NCBI GenBank assembly: GCA_029879245.1
Contig: JAOUQQ010000001.1
Coordinates: 1-64,000 of the forward strand
Origin: Chromatiales bacterium
Lineage (GTDB): Bacteria > Pseudomonadota > Gammaproteobacteria > Thiohalomonadales > Thiohalomonadaceae
Length of the DNA: 64,000 nt
Direction: 5' to 3'
Below the pieces are notes generated by a model. It saw only the letters and a list, made by a program, of their open reading frames with translations, searched no databases and was not told where the DNA came from. A program made the position numbers and the translations under genes. This document shows positions 1-8,867 of this stretch, in pieces (the first letter of the stretch is position 1; each line of letters begins with the position of its first letter).

Positions 1-956
1 CAGTCGCACCCCCGGGGCTCCTCTGCGGTTAACGGCGTCATGGCGAATCTTTTCTCTGCATCGAAGGCGGCATAGTCACTTCGGATCTGTAACGCGCTGT
101 TATTGATGAGCCCCAGACCGCGCCACGCAAACTCTTCACGCAAGGCAAAAACCTCATCCATCAGACTCTGCGCCTTCTGGTTGCCCGCCTCACTCACTGC
201 ACGGCAGTACTCGTTCTCCACCTCACTGCGCCCACCGTTGATCTGCTCAATCAGCATGAGCGTCGATTGCATCACATCGAGCGGCTCAAAGCCGGCGATC
301 ACCAGCGGCTTCTCATACGCAGCTGCAATCGGCTGATAGGCACGGCAGCCAATGATTGTGCTGACGTGTGACGGGCCGAGAAAACCGTCGATCGTCGTCT
401 CGCCCTGTTGCAGGATCGCCGCCATCGCCGGTGGCGTTAGCAGATGATTACAGAAGACGGAGAGGTTCTTCAGCCCCTCACGCTCCGCATGGGTGATCGC
501 CACCGCCGTGGCCGGTGTGGTGGTCTCAAAGCCGATGGCAAAGAAGACCACCTCTCGCTGCGGATTGTCGCGGGCAATGGTCAGCACATCCTGAGTAGAG
601 TAGACCATGCGCACGTCAAATCCCTCCGCCCTGGCCCGAAACAGACTATCCCGATCACGGGTCGGTACCCGCATCAGGTCGGCATAGCTGCAGAGTATGG
701 GGGCATGCTCACGCAGCAGTTGCAGCGCCATGGTGATACGCCCCGAGGGCAGGACACAGACCGGGCAGCCGGGGCCGTGAATATAATGGAGGTTCTCGGG
801 CATCAGCCCCTGCACCCCGTAACGGAAGATCGCATGGGTGTGACCGCCACAAAACTCCATCAGGCGATAGTCGCGCTGTGGTTTAACCGCGGCACGAATC
901 GCCACAGCGAGTCGCTGTGCCAGGGCGTGGTCACGAAACGGTGCGATATATTTCAC
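1..956 (-). CDS. hypD: HypD, hydrogenase maturation factor (C-terminus cut by window edge)
   Basis: HypD is the Fe-S scaffold that, with HypC, carries the Fe(CN)2CO unit inserted into [NiFe]-hydrogenases in the cytoplasm. Read on the minus strand from a GTG at 956, the frame is open to the window edge for 318 codons. Family hallmarks are visible: CGGHT near residues 36-40 and HGPGCPVC near 60-67, which supply the catalytic and cluster cysteines. Complete HypD proteins have about 370-380 residues, so roughly 55 residues and the C-terminal cluster cysteines lie outside. The GTG start overlaps the hypC stop by 4 bp, which indicates translational coupling and supports the start. It is the third gene of hypB-hypC-hypD. 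No hydrogenase structural gene is in the window. Confidence 0.93.
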   Translation of the reverse strand, partial: MKYIAPFRDHALAQRLAVAIRAAVKPQRDYRLMEFCGGHTHAIFRYGVQGLMPENLHYIHGPGCPVCVLPSGRITMALQLLREHAPILCSYADLMRVPTRDRDSLFRARAEGFDVRMVYSTQDVLTIARDNPQREVVFFAIGFETTTPATAVAITHAEREGLKNLSVFCNHLLTPPAMAAILQQGETTIDGFLGPSHVSTIIGCRAYQPIAAAYEKPLVIAGFEPLDVMQSTLMLIEQINGGRSEVENEYCRAVSEAGNQKAQSLMDEVFALREEFAWRGLGLINNSALQIRSDYAAFDAEKRFAMTPLTAEEPRGCD

Positions 957-1201
957 GGCCTCTCCTGCCCCTCCGGCTGCACCAGTGCCCCCGCCTCAGC
1001 AAAGAGCCTCAGGGTGCGCTCTGCCTCCTGCGGCTCGATACGGCTGATAGCATATCCCACATGCACCAGCACGTAGTCGTCCAGCACCACCCCATCGAGC
1101 AGCGCCAGGGAGATCACCTTGCGCACCCCGCCCACCTCGACCGTGGCGCTCTCACCCGTGACATCAAGCTGCACCACCCGGGCCGGGATCGCCAGACACA
1201 T
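953..1201 (-). CDS. hypC: HypC/HybG-family hydrogenase maturation chaperone
   Basis: This small chaperone hands the Fe(CN)2CO moiety from HypD to the hydrogenase large-subunit precursor. It has 82 residues, the normal family length, and begins with the diagnostic MCLAIP, whose Cys2 is the functional residue after methionine removal. It starts 1 bp beyond the hypB stop and overlaps hypD by 4 bp, so the three genes are surely one operon. HypC and HybG cannot be told apart without the cognate hydrogenase. Confidence 0.95.
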   Translation of the reverse strand: MCLAIPARVVQLDVTGESATVEVGGVRKVISLALLDGVVLDDYVLVHVGYAISRIEPQEAERTLRLFAEAGALVQPEGQERP

Positions 1202-1202
1202 A

Positions 1203-1955
1203 CTACTGTCCGATCTCCGCGAGCTGTCGCGTGGCGCTTAGCCACTGATACCAGCTATCCATCCCCTCACCGCTGGTAGCGGAGAGTTGCAGCACCTTAA
1301 TGCGTGGATTGACCCTGCGTGCATAGTCGATGCACTGCTCCACATCGAACTGCAGGTGGGGGAGGAGGTCGAGCTTATTGAGCAGCAGCAGATCGGCGGA
1401 GGCAAAGATATCGGGGTACTTGATCGGCTTATCCTCCCCCTCGGTAACCGAGAGGATCACCACCCGATACGCCTCACCCAGGTCAAAGGCGGCGGGGCAG
1501 ACCAGGTTGCCGACGTTCTCGATAAAGAGCAGGCTCCCGGATGGTGGTTGCAGCGACTCCAGTGCATGACCCACCATGTGGCCATCGAGGTGGCATCCCT
1601 TACCGGTGTTGATCTGCTGCACCGCTGCCCCGGTCTGTCGGATCTTCTGCGCATCGTTATCGGTCTGCTGGTCGCCCTCGATCACCGTGATCGGCAGCTT
1701 GCCCCTGAGCGCCTCAATGGTGCGGGTCAACAACGTTGTCTTGCCCGAGCCGGGGCTGGAGAGGAGATTGAGCGCCAGAATATTCCGTTCACTCAGCCAG
1801 CGACGATTAGCCGCCGCGTATTCATTATTTTTGCTAAGGATATCCTGCTCCAGCCGGATCAGGCGCTCCTCGCCATGGTGGTGATGGTGGTGGTCGCCAT
1901 GTCCCTCTGCCACTCTCCGACTATCCGTCTCACCACATCCGCATACGCTACACAT
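1203..1955 (-). CDS. hypB: HypB, nickel-inserting GTPase
   Basis: HypB is the SIMIBI-class GTPase that delivers nickel to the [NiFe]-hydrogenase precursor. The chosen ATG at 1955 gives 250 residues beginning MCSVCGCG, the high-affinity N-terminal nickel motif. A start 30 bp upstream is possible but would bury this motif, and a GGGGTGG purine run precedes the chosen ATG. A histidine run (about residues 22-27) can store nickel. The Walker A sequence SPGSGKTT lies at about 67-74, followed by the metal-site region around NLVCPAAFD. It is the first gene of the hypBCD operon and is divergent from rsmA, with about 130 bp between. Confidence 0.95.
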   Translation of the reverse strand: MCSVCGCGETDSRRVAEGHGDHHHHHHGEERLIRLEQDILSKNNEYAAANRRWLSERNILALNLLSSPGSGKTTLLTRTIEALRGKLPITVIEGDQQTDNDAQKIRQTGAAVQQINTGKGCHLDGHMVGHALESLQPPSGSLLFIENVGNLVCPAAFDLGEAYRVVILSVTEGEDKPIKYPDIFASADLLLLNKLDLLPHLQFDVEQCIDYARRVNPRIKVLQLSATSGEGMDSWYQWLSATRQLAEIGQ

Positions 1956-2041
1956 CTGCCCACCCCGCTCAGCAATCGTCTCCACAATCTATGCCAAATC
2001 GCTCTGCAAATACACCCTGCAGGCGCACGGGGATCCCATAC

Positions 2042-2050
2042 TGGTATACT
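2042..2050 (+). promoter_or_regulatory. Extended -10 promoter element for rsmA
   Basis: TGGTATACT matches the extended -10 form (TGn followed by a TATAAT-like hexamer, 5 of 6). It lies about 34 bp before the rsmA ATG. No convincing -35 hexamer is present, which fits an extended -10 promoter. Inferred from sequence only. Confidence 0.5.
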
Positions 2051-2083
2051 CTGCCCCACACACCATCACGACAGGGTAGCTCC

Positions 2084-2878
2084 ATGCACAGGGCCAGAAA
2101 ACGGTTCGGCCAGAACTTTCTCCACGACCAGGGGGTGATCAGCGGCATCGTTGCGGCGATCCGTCCGCGTGAGGGTGAGCATCTGGTGGAGATCGGCCCC
2201 GGCATGGGGGCGATGACCGAGCCGCTGCTTGAGGGGTGCAAGGCGATGGATGCGGTGGAGCTGGATCGCGACCTGATCCCCGGGCTACGTGCCCAGTTCG
2301 CGGTGCAGGGTGGGCTCACACTGCACAACGCCGATGCCCTGAAGTTCGACTTCTGCGCCCTCGCCACAGATGGCCGTCCGCTGCGGGTGGTCGGCAACCT
2401 CCCCTACAACATCTCCACCCCGCTCATCTTCCACCTGCTGGGGCAGTCACACTGCATTCAGGATATGCACTTTATGTTGCAGCAGGAGGTGGTGGACCGC
2501 CTCGCCGCCGGGCCCGGCAATGGTGACTATGGGAGACTCGGCATCATGGTGCAGTACCGTTGCCGGGTAGAGAAGCTCTTCACCGTTCCCCCTGGCGCCT
2601 TCAACCCGCCCCCCAAGGTCTACTCGGCGATCGTTCGCCTCACCCCCTACGCCGAGCCACCGGTTGCGGCAAAGGATGATAGACTGCTGGCTCAGGTGGT
2701 CACCACCGCCTTCCAGCAGCGGCGCAAGACCCTGCGCAACAACCTGAAAAAATTACTTCCAGTCGATACCATCGAGGCGCTCGGTATCGACCCGGCGCGT
2801 CGCCCCGAGACCCTGACGCTGGAGGAGTATGTACGCCTCGCCGATGCCCTTTACCAGACCAACCACTCGCCGCGCTAA
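2084..2878 (+). CDS. rsmA: 16S rRNA dimethyladenosine transferase RsmA (KsgA)
   Basis: RsmA uses S-adenosylmethionine to dimethylate two adjacent adenines near the 3' end of 16S rRNA (A1518 and A1519 in E. coli), a late 30S assembly step. The 264-residue protein starts with the family's KRFGQNFLHD element, has the SAM-binding EIGPGMGAMT at about residues 36-45 and the catalytic NLPYNIS near 110, and has normal length. The ATG at 2084 was preferred over an earlier in-frame start because it matches the conserved N-terminus and follows the promoter element. The gene stands alone between hypBCD and a signalling gene. Confidence 0.96.
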   Translation: MHRARKRFGQNFLHDQGVISGIVAAIRPREGEHLVEIGPGMGAMTEPLLEGCKAMDAVELDRDLIPGLRAQFAVQGGLTLHNADALKFDFCALATDGRPLRVVGNLPYNISTPLIFHLLGQSHCIQDMHFMLQQEVVDRLAAGPGNGDYGRLGIMVQYRCRVEKLFTVPPGAFNPPPKVYSAIVRLTPYAEPPVAAKDDRLLAQVVTTAFQQRRKTLRNNLKKLLPVDTIEALGIDPARRPETLTLEEYVRLADALYQTNHSPR

Positions 2879-2918
2879 AATTGTGAATGCAACCGTAACT
2901 GCTGCGATCGAAATCCTC

Positions 2919-2924
2919 TATAAT
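2919..2924 (+). promoter_or_regulatory. Possible -10 box upstream of the HD-GYP gene
   Basis: A perfect TATAAT lies 113 bp before the HD-GYP start, in the gap after rsmA. No good -35 hexamer is at 16-18 bp, so the assignment is tentative. Confidence 0.35.
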
Positions 2925-3037
2925 GGCCACTATAAGAGTGCGGTGAGTGTCCGGAAACCGACTGTTGTTCCTCTCATAAAACCGGGCACAGTTGCTCCAT
3001 CTCAACCGGTTATTCATGCATCAGGGGTAGAACCAGG

Positions 3038-4264
3038 ATGAAAAGTAAGGTCGATACAAAGGACTTACAGATTGGTATGTATGTATCCGAGCTGGATCGT
3101 CCCTGGCTTGAGACCCCCTTTCTATTTCAGGGCTTTCGTATCTCCAGCAAAGGGGACATCAACGAGCTGACCCACTACTGCAAATTTGTCTACATCGATG
3201 AAGAGAAGAGCGACTACGAAAAGGAGCTCATTCCACAATCGACACAAAATAATCATGCGTCGAGACAGCTACCGGAAATCAAGGTACGTTTTCCTGAACA
3301 CAAGGTGCCGATCGAAGAGGAGATGTCAGAGGCACGCAAGATTCGCGCTGTGGCCGAACAGCAGATCTCTGAGCTACTCAATCAGTCAAAGGGGGGTAAG
3401 GCACTCGATATTCAGCAGGCCAATGTCGTCGTCAAAAATATCACCCAGAGCCTGATGCGCAGCCCGGACGCGATGGTTCTGCTCAGCAGCATCAAGAGCC
3501 ATGAGCGTGAGGCCGAGGCACACGCCATGAACACCTGCATCCTCTCTATCACCCTGGGGCGTTTTATGCGTTTCTCGCCGAAGATGGTGGATGAGCTGGG
3601 TCTTGCCGCCCTGCTGCATGATGTGGGCGAGGTAAAGATCCCCACCGAACTGCTGCACAAGGAGAAAAAATCCCCTGAGGAGCTGGCACAGGTCAAGCGC
3701 CATACCGAATTTGGTGCCCACATCCTGATGGGGGCCAAGGGGATGCCGGAGAGTGTTATCGAGGTCGCCTACTCCCACCATGAACAGATCGATGGCAAGG
3801 GGTACCCGCGGGGACTCACCGCTGAGGGGATCAGCGCCTTTTCCCGTATCGTCACTATCGTTGAGACCTATGACCGACTGACACAGGGCTATAACGAGAA
3901 ACGGATCTCTGCCACCGAGGCGCTACGCTATCTCTACCTCTATCGTGACAAGATCTTCGATGCCCGCATCACTGAGGCCTTTATTAAATGTCTGGGGATA
4001 TATCCGGTGGGCAGTCTGGTGGAGCTGGAGACCGGTGAGGTAGGTATCGTCATCTCGGCCCAGCCCGGCGAATTCCTCCACCCCAGACTGATGCTGGTCA
4101 GGGATCGCAAAAAGAGCCCCTTCGACAAACCGCGCATCATGAACCTGGCCACCTTTGCCAAGAGTGATCCGGGTAAATATGTGGTGAAACAGGTATTGCC
4201 GCCCGATGCCTACGGGGTCGACATGCGCTCCTATCTACTGAGCGAAGATTTGATCAGCGCCTAA
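3038..4264 (+). CDS. HD-GYP domain cyclic-di-GMP phosphodiesterase with DUF3391-type N-terminus
   Basis: Predicted cytoplasmic phosphodiesterase hydrolysing c-di-GMP and so lowering second-messenger levels that control motility and attachment. The 408-residue protein has an N-terminal DUF3391-like region (about 1-130; it begins VDTKDLQIGMYV, typical of that family). The HD-GYP domain follows, with HDVGEVKIP near residue 194 and HHEQIDGKGYP near 245-257; both metal-binding HD/HH elements and the GYP triad are intact, so it should be active. No membrane segment is seen. The ATG is preceded by CCAGGAT. It converges on the adenylate cyclase at 4267, with only 2 bp between stops. Confidence 0.9.
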   Translation: MKSKVDTKDLQIGMYVSELDRPWLETPFLFQGFRISSKGDINELTHYCKFVYIDEEKSDYEKELIPQSTQNNHASRQLPEIKVRFPEHKVPIEEEMSEARKIRAVAEQQISELLNQSKGGKALDIQQANVVVKNITQSLMRSPDAMVLLSSIKSHEREAEAHAMNTCILSITLGRFMRFSPKMVDELGLAALLHDVGEVKIPTELLHKEKKSPEELAQVKRHTEFGAHILMGAKGMPESVIEVAYSHHEQIDGKGYPRGLTAEGISAFSRIVTIVETYDRLTQGYNEKRISATEALRYLYLYRDKIFDARITEAFIKCLGIYPVGSLVELETGEVGIVISAQPGEFLHPRLMLVRDRKKSPFDKPRIMNLATFAKSDPGKYVVKQVLPPDAYGVDMRSYLLSEDLISA

Positions 4265-4266
4265 TA

Positions 4267-5724
4267 TTAGACCGGTCCGCCATAGACATGGATCGGATCT
4301 GACTTGCCACGCACGTTGTGTTTACCCAGATCCGTCAGCTCTCCCTTTAGTGGGGCGGAGAGCATCTGATACGCATCGGAAGAGACGATGATGGTGTGCT
4401 GCAGTCGTTTGGAGAGCCCCTCCAGCCTGCTGGCGGTATTAACCGCATCGCCGAGGAAGGTATATTCGTAGCGGTGATCGGAACCGATGGTGCCCGCCAT
4501 CACCCGACCAAAGTGGATACCGATCCCTGCCTTGGCAGGCGAACCGTCGGGCAGCTCCAGTTCACTGACCCGTTTGGCGATGTCGAGCGCCGTCGCCATC
4601 GCATTGTCGATGGCCCACGCCGGGTGTTCAGTGCTATAGACTGCCAGAATCGCATCGCCCATAAATTTGTTAATGATGCCGTTGTAGCGGGAGACCATCT
4701 CGCTCAGCTCTGAGAAGAAGGTGTTGAGGAAGTGGATCACATCTTCGGCCGAGGCGGCCTCGGTCATCTCGGTAAATCCGCGTATATCGCAGAAGAGGAT
4801 CGCCACATCACGCTGCTCACCATGCTTGAGGGTCTCGGTATCGGTTGTCAGCAGCTTCTCCATAATATCGGGGCTAACCACCTTGCGCAGCATCTGCTCC
4901 ACCTTCTCGCGATCCTGAACGTAGTCGACCAGACGATTTAACTGAATTGCCAGTAAGCCCAGCTCATTCTGACTAACAACCGGAATCATCTGCTCGAACT
5001 CACCCGCCTGGGCATCACGCACCACCTTTAACTGCGGTTCGATAATAGAGTGGAGGGTGCGCGAATAGCCGCGAATCGACCAGACCATCAACAGCCCCAT
5101 CATAATGAGATAAAAGAGCAGATCTGTCGCAAACATCGCCACCACAGGCTTGTGATCCAGCGGGAACGCCTCCAGAGTCTCATTCAGCTTGAGAGTGGCA
5201 GTTAACCCAAACAGCAGGATCAGGGTAAGGATACTCAGGGTCGCCCGCTTCATGGTGACGGAGATCGGGATCAGGCGGAAGCTGTCAACACTCTGCTCCA
5301 CCCCGTTTTTAAACCACTCCCGACTCGCCGCCAGAGTGGTATCGACACCCGCGAAATAACCAAAGGTAATAATAATCAGAGTGCTGCAGAGTGCATCGAT
5401 AACACGCACCTCATACAGCAGTGTCGATATGAGCATCGATGCCGTGGCGATCACCGCATAAAGGCTCAGCTCACGCAGAAAATAGAGGCGCTGACGAAGA
5501 GAGAGGCAGTTAATGCGCTTTTCTGGCGAGTTGTAACGACCCCAGAAGAGTTTGCCGACCAGAAACATCAGCAGAAAATAGGCGATCGGCAACAGATAGA
5601 TGGTCTGGTTGTTGGCCTCAAGCGCGATAAGCTGATAGATAGCAAGCGTCACCATACTCGCCACATAGTGCCCATAGCGAATATGCCTGTCCTGAATGCC
5701 AATGAGTGAGAAGTTAAAACGCAT
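4267..5724 (-). CDS. Membrane-bound class III adenylate/guanylate cyclase
   Basis: Predicted inner-membrane cyclase making cAMP from ATP. Of 485 residues, the first ~220 hold about six hydrophobic segments. A HAMP-like linker follows (about 225-275), then a class III catalytic domain from about 295. Both metal-binding aspartates are visible, in LFCDIRGFT and FMGDAI. The substrate-selecting lysine in NKFMGDAI and the GDAVNTASR segment carrying the catalytic Asn/Arg point to adenylate rather than guanylate specificity. It is monocistronic, convergent with the HD-GYP gene and upstream in direction from the Dab cluster. The sensed signal is unknown. Confidence 0.85.
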   Translation of the reverse strand: MRFNFSLIGIQDRHIRYGHYVASMVTLAIYQLIALEANNQTIYLLPIAYFLLMFLVGKLFWGRYNSPEKRINCLSLRQRLYFLRELSLYAVIATASMLISTLLYEVRVIDALCSTLIIITFGYFAGVDTTLAASREWFKNGVEQSVDSFRLIPISVTMKRATLSILTLILLFGLTATLKLNETLEAFPLDHKPVVAMFATDLLFYLIMMGLLMVWSIRGYSRTLHSIIEPQLKVVRDAQAGEFEQMIPVVSQNELGLLAIQLNRLVDYVQDREKVEQMLRKVVSPDIMEKLLTTDTETLKHGEQRDVAILFCDIRGFTEMTEAASAEDVIHFLNTFFSELSEMVSRYNGIINKFMGDAILAVYSTEHPAWAIDNAMATALDIAKRVSELELPDGSPAKAGIGIHFGRVMAGTIGSDHRYEYTFLGDAVNTASRLEGLSKRLQHTIIVSSDAYQMLSAPLKGELTDLGKHNVRGKSDPIHVYGGPV

Positions 5725-5853
5725 TAAACCTTTTCTTTAACTTGTTATTCGCGCCATAACGACTGCACCAAGTCGGATCGCGCCACCATCTACCCGCAAT
5801 ATAGTAAGTGATACCGTATAGAGTTTCTACCAAAATTAAGAAAATACAAGGTT

Positions 5854-7329
5854 TTACGGCATATTTCTACCATTTAACCATAACTCTGCCGCACTACGGG
5901 TCGTATCGAGTATCACGGAGGGATAGAGACCGGTAACAAGAACGATCACCGCCAGCACCGCAATTAGCAGTAGTTCACGCCCACGAATATCCTGAGCAGC
6001 GAGGATCGCCTGGCTCCTCGCCACACCGTAAAAGACGCGTCGATAGTGAGCCAGAAGATAGCCTGCCCCCAGTATCAGGGCAAAGAGGGCGGCCAGTCCG
6101 GCACCGGTATGACTCTTAAGGGTAGCAATGATCAGCAGGAACTCCGCAATAAAACCGTTGGTACCGGGGATCCCCATACTCGCCAGGGCGAAAAGGAAGA
6201 AGAGGGCGGCCAGCAGCGGCATGGTAGTGGCAACCCCACCGAGGGTGATCACCTCATTGGTACCTATACGCTGGTGCAGCATGGCCGTTAGCAGCACCAG
6301 CCCCCCACTGATCACGGTGAAATTGAGCAGTGCGAAGAGCGCCCCCTGAATCCCCTCGATATTGAATGAGGCCAAACCTAACACCACTAGCCCCACGTGG
6401 CTCATGCTGGAGAAGGCGAGCATACGCCGCAGATTGGTCTGTACCAGGGCCATCAGTGCACCATAAAGGAGAGCGATCACCCCCAGCCCCGCCAGCAACC
6501 AGTGAAACTGCTGCGCCGCCTCCGGCGCGAGGGGGATGGCAAAGCGGATCAAACCGTAGACCCCCAGCTTGATCCCCAGCAGGATCGCCGTCAGCCCCAG
6601 CGGCCCCTCCATCGCCACCGTCGGCAGCCAGGTGTGTAGTGGGAAGAGCGCCGTCTTTACCGCAAATCCCAGCAGCAACAGCAGAAAGACGACCCCCTGC
6701 GGCTCCTGTCCCAGCGGTTCAGAAAGCAACCGCAGGTAGTCGAACACCAATCCGCCATCGGCGTGGTTGAAGGCGAGCAGGAGAAAACCGAACAGCAGGG
6801 GAACCCCACCGATCAGCATCTGCATAATGTATTTCGATGCGGCAAAGCGACGGTTGGGCCCGACCCCCCAGAGGCTGATGAGGAAGAAGCTCGGGATCAG
6901 TGAGAGCTCCCAGAAGAGGAAAAAGGCCATCGTGTCGAGGGCGGTGAAGATCCCCAGTGTCGCCGTCTCCAGCAGCAGTAACAGGATAAAATAGAGACGC
7001 GGCATGGTACGCACACTGTTCCACGAAATCACCACCACCCCGAGGAAGAGCAGCGTTGTCAGCGGCAGAAAGAGCAATGAGATACCATCAACACCCATCT
7101 GATAGTGGATATTTAGCGTCGGGATCCACACTGCGCTCTCCACAAACTGAAACTCTCCCACGCTGCTGTCGAAGGCCACAACCATGGCGACAGCGAGAGC
7201 CAGATCCAGCAGCGCCGCCCCCAGGGCCACCCAGCGTGCGAGGCGTACATCGAGCAACCAGATCAGAATCGCCGCCAGCGGCAGGCTGAGGAGCATCAGG
7301 CTGATATAGGGGAAAGTATGCTCAGTCAC
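5854..7329 (-). CDS. NuoM/NdhD-like proton-translocating subunit of the Dab cluster (distal)
   Basis: Polytopic membrane protein of the complex-I antiporter family (PF00361), 491 residues, about 14 hydrophobic segments. NuoM hallmarks are present: the TM5 glutamate in FWELSLIPSFF and the TM7 lysine in AVKTALFPLHTWLP. A third site usually occupied by lysine in NuoM reads NLRRMLAFSSMSH, with arginine. It starts with GTG at 7329, 7 bp after an AAGGGGG run and 12 bp after the preceding stop. It is the last gene of a five-gene cluster with dabA. Lack of nuoA, H, J or K nearby argues against a respiratory complex I operon; a role coupling ion flow to inorganic-carbon uptake is inferred. Confidence 0.85.
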   Translation of the reverse strand: MTEHTFPYISLMLLSLPLAAILIWLLDVRLARWVALGAALLDLALAVAMVVAFDSSVGEFQFVESAVWIPTLNIHYQMGVDGISLLFLPLTTLLFLGVVVISWNSVRTMPRLYFILLLLLETATLGIFTALDTMAFFLFWELSLIPSFFLISLWGVGPNRRFAASKYIMQMLIGGVPLLFGFLLLAFNHADGGLVFDYLRLLSEPLGQEPQGVVFLLLLLGFAVKTALFPLHTWLPTVAMEGPLGLTAILLGIKLGVYGLIRFAIPLAPEAAQQFHWLLAGLGVIALLYGALMALVQTNLRRMLAFSSMSHVGLVVLGLASFNIEGIQGALFALLNFTVISGGLVLLTAMLHQRIGTNEVITLGGVATTMPLLAALFFLFALASMGIPGTNGFIAEFLLIIATLKSHTGAGLAALFALILGAGYLLAHYRRVFYGVARSQAILAAQDIRGRELLLIAVLAVIVLVTGLYPSVILDTTRSAAELWLNGRNMP

Positions 7330-7341
7330 ACCACAGCCCCC

Positions 7342-8856
7342 TTAATGAACACGGGCATAGAACTCCCCCAGATTGACCAGTGACATATCGACCAGCTCCA
7401 GCAGTGGCTCAGAGTAGAAACCGGCACCCAGCAGGCAGAAGAGGATCGTCGACGCCAGCACCACCTCGGCACGATTAACACGCTCTATCTCCCGCATCCC
7501 CTCCGGTTTGGCGGCAAGAAAGGCGCGCTGGAAGGCCCACAACAGAAAACCGGCGGCTACCACGTTGCCCAGCGCCGCGGCGATGGTCACCAGCGCACCG
7601 TAGCGGTGCATCGACGCCTCCAGGATCAGGTGAGCGGCATCAAAACCGGGGGTACCCGGCATTCCAACAATGGAGAGACCGGCAACAAAGAAGGTGATGC
7701 CGATAAGTGGAATGGTTTCAAACAGACCACCCAGCTGATGCAGCAACGCAGTGCGGGTGCGGCGAAACACCATCCCGGTCATAAACAGCAGCCCCGCCCC
7801 GGCAAGGCCAAAATTTATCGACAGGATCAGCGCCCCCTGAAAGGCGAGTTTGCTAAGGCTGAACAAGCCGATTATCAGGATCCCCGAGTGGCTGATCACC
7901 GCAAAGGCGAGCAGGCGACGCAGATTGCTCTGGGTCAGCGCCAGCAGTGCCGCATAGAAGACCCCCGCCACGGCAAAGGCGATGATATAGATGTGCCACT
8001 GCATCACCGCCTCAGGGAGCAGCGGCAGCACGAAACGAAAGATACCGTAAATGCCGGTCTTGAGCCCGATGAGAAAGACCGGCGCCACCGCCACCGAGCC
8101 GTGCTCGGCGATCTTCGGTAACCAGCCGTGCAGCGGAAAGAGCGGCACACGCACCGCCATCCCGTAGAACAGCAGGAAAAAGATGATACTTTGGGTTGCT
8201 GCCGCCAGGGGTTGAGCCGCCAGGGCGTAGAGATTGAAACTCCACTCGCCATTGTTGGCATCGGCATAGTTCCAGCCCAGCATCAGGGTACCGGCGAAAA
8301 GTAGCAGCAGGCCGCTAGCCATGAACTGAACGAAGCGCATTACCGCCTCATCCTTGGCCGGTGAGGTCGACCACTTGTGCAGCAGATAACTGACAGGCAG
8401 AAGCTGTAGCGCGGTGACCACGACAAACCAGAGCAGATCCACCGTTACCACACTGGAGATAAGCGCCGCCTGTACGGCGAATACCGTTACCAGAAACAGT
8501 CCCTTGGGGGGGAAAGTGCGTACCTCGCCATAGAGCACCACCAGAAGGGTCAGCAGGGCGGTAAATATGACGAACAGTACACCAACGCCATCCACTGCCG
8601 CATGGTAGGCCAGCGGCCCCAGCAGTTGCAGTCTCTCCGCCAGCTGAAAGGCGGTGACACCATGATCCAGTGTCTGATAGAGCTCAAAGGCCAGCCACAG
8701 CTCAATCAGCGCCGCGATCATCGCAACGGGAAAGAGGAGACGATCCCGCTTGCGGATCAGCAGCAGTATTGCCATCGCCAGTAGCGGCAACAACTGAAGT
8801 AGCGCCAGGAGCGGAAGGTCGCTCTGTGTACTCCAGTGGATCTCCTGCATCAACAT
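7342..8856 (-). CDS. NuoN/NuoM-like membrane subunit with altered proton-channel residues
   Basis: 504-residue polytopic protein of the complex-I antiporter family. The scaffold motif PLFPLHGWLPK is clear, but two residues that carry protons in active relatives are replaced: the TM5 glutamate position reads VVTALQLLP (alanine) and the TM7 lysine position reads AVRVPLFPL (arginine). The start used is ATG 8856, 11 bp after the stop of the NuoL-like gene, preceded by GGCGGG; a second ATG at 8850 follows a TTG. It lies between the NuoL-like and the terminal NuoM-like genes. It may be a structural or regulatory subunit rather than a pump. Paralogue class (N versus M) is not certain. Confidence 0.8.
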   Translation of the reverse strand: MLMQEIHWSTQSDLPLLALLQLLPLLAMAILLLIRKRDRLLFPVAMIAALIELWLAFELYQTLDHGVTAFQLAERLQLLGPLAYHAAVDGVGVLFVIFTALLTLLVVLYGEVRTFPPKGLFLVTVFAVQAALISSVVTVDLLWFVVVTALQLLPVSYLLHKWSTSPAKDEAVMRFVQFMASGLLLLFAGTLMLGWNYADANNGEWSFNLYALAAQPLAAATQSIIFFLLFYGMAVRVPLFPLHGWLPKIAEHGSVAVAPVFLIGLKTGIYGIFRFVLPLLPEAVMQWHIYIIAFAVAGVFYAALLALTQSNLRRLLAFAVISHSGILIIGLFSLSKLAFQGALILSINFGLAGAGLLFMTGMVFRRTRTALLHQLGGLFETIPLIGITFFVAGLSIVGMPGTPGFDAAHLILEASMHRYGALVTIAAALGNVVAAGFLLWAFQRAFLAAKPEGMREIERVNRAEVVLASTILFCLLGAGFYSEPLLELVDMSLVNLGEFYARVH

Positions 8857-8867
8857 CTTCTGCCCGC

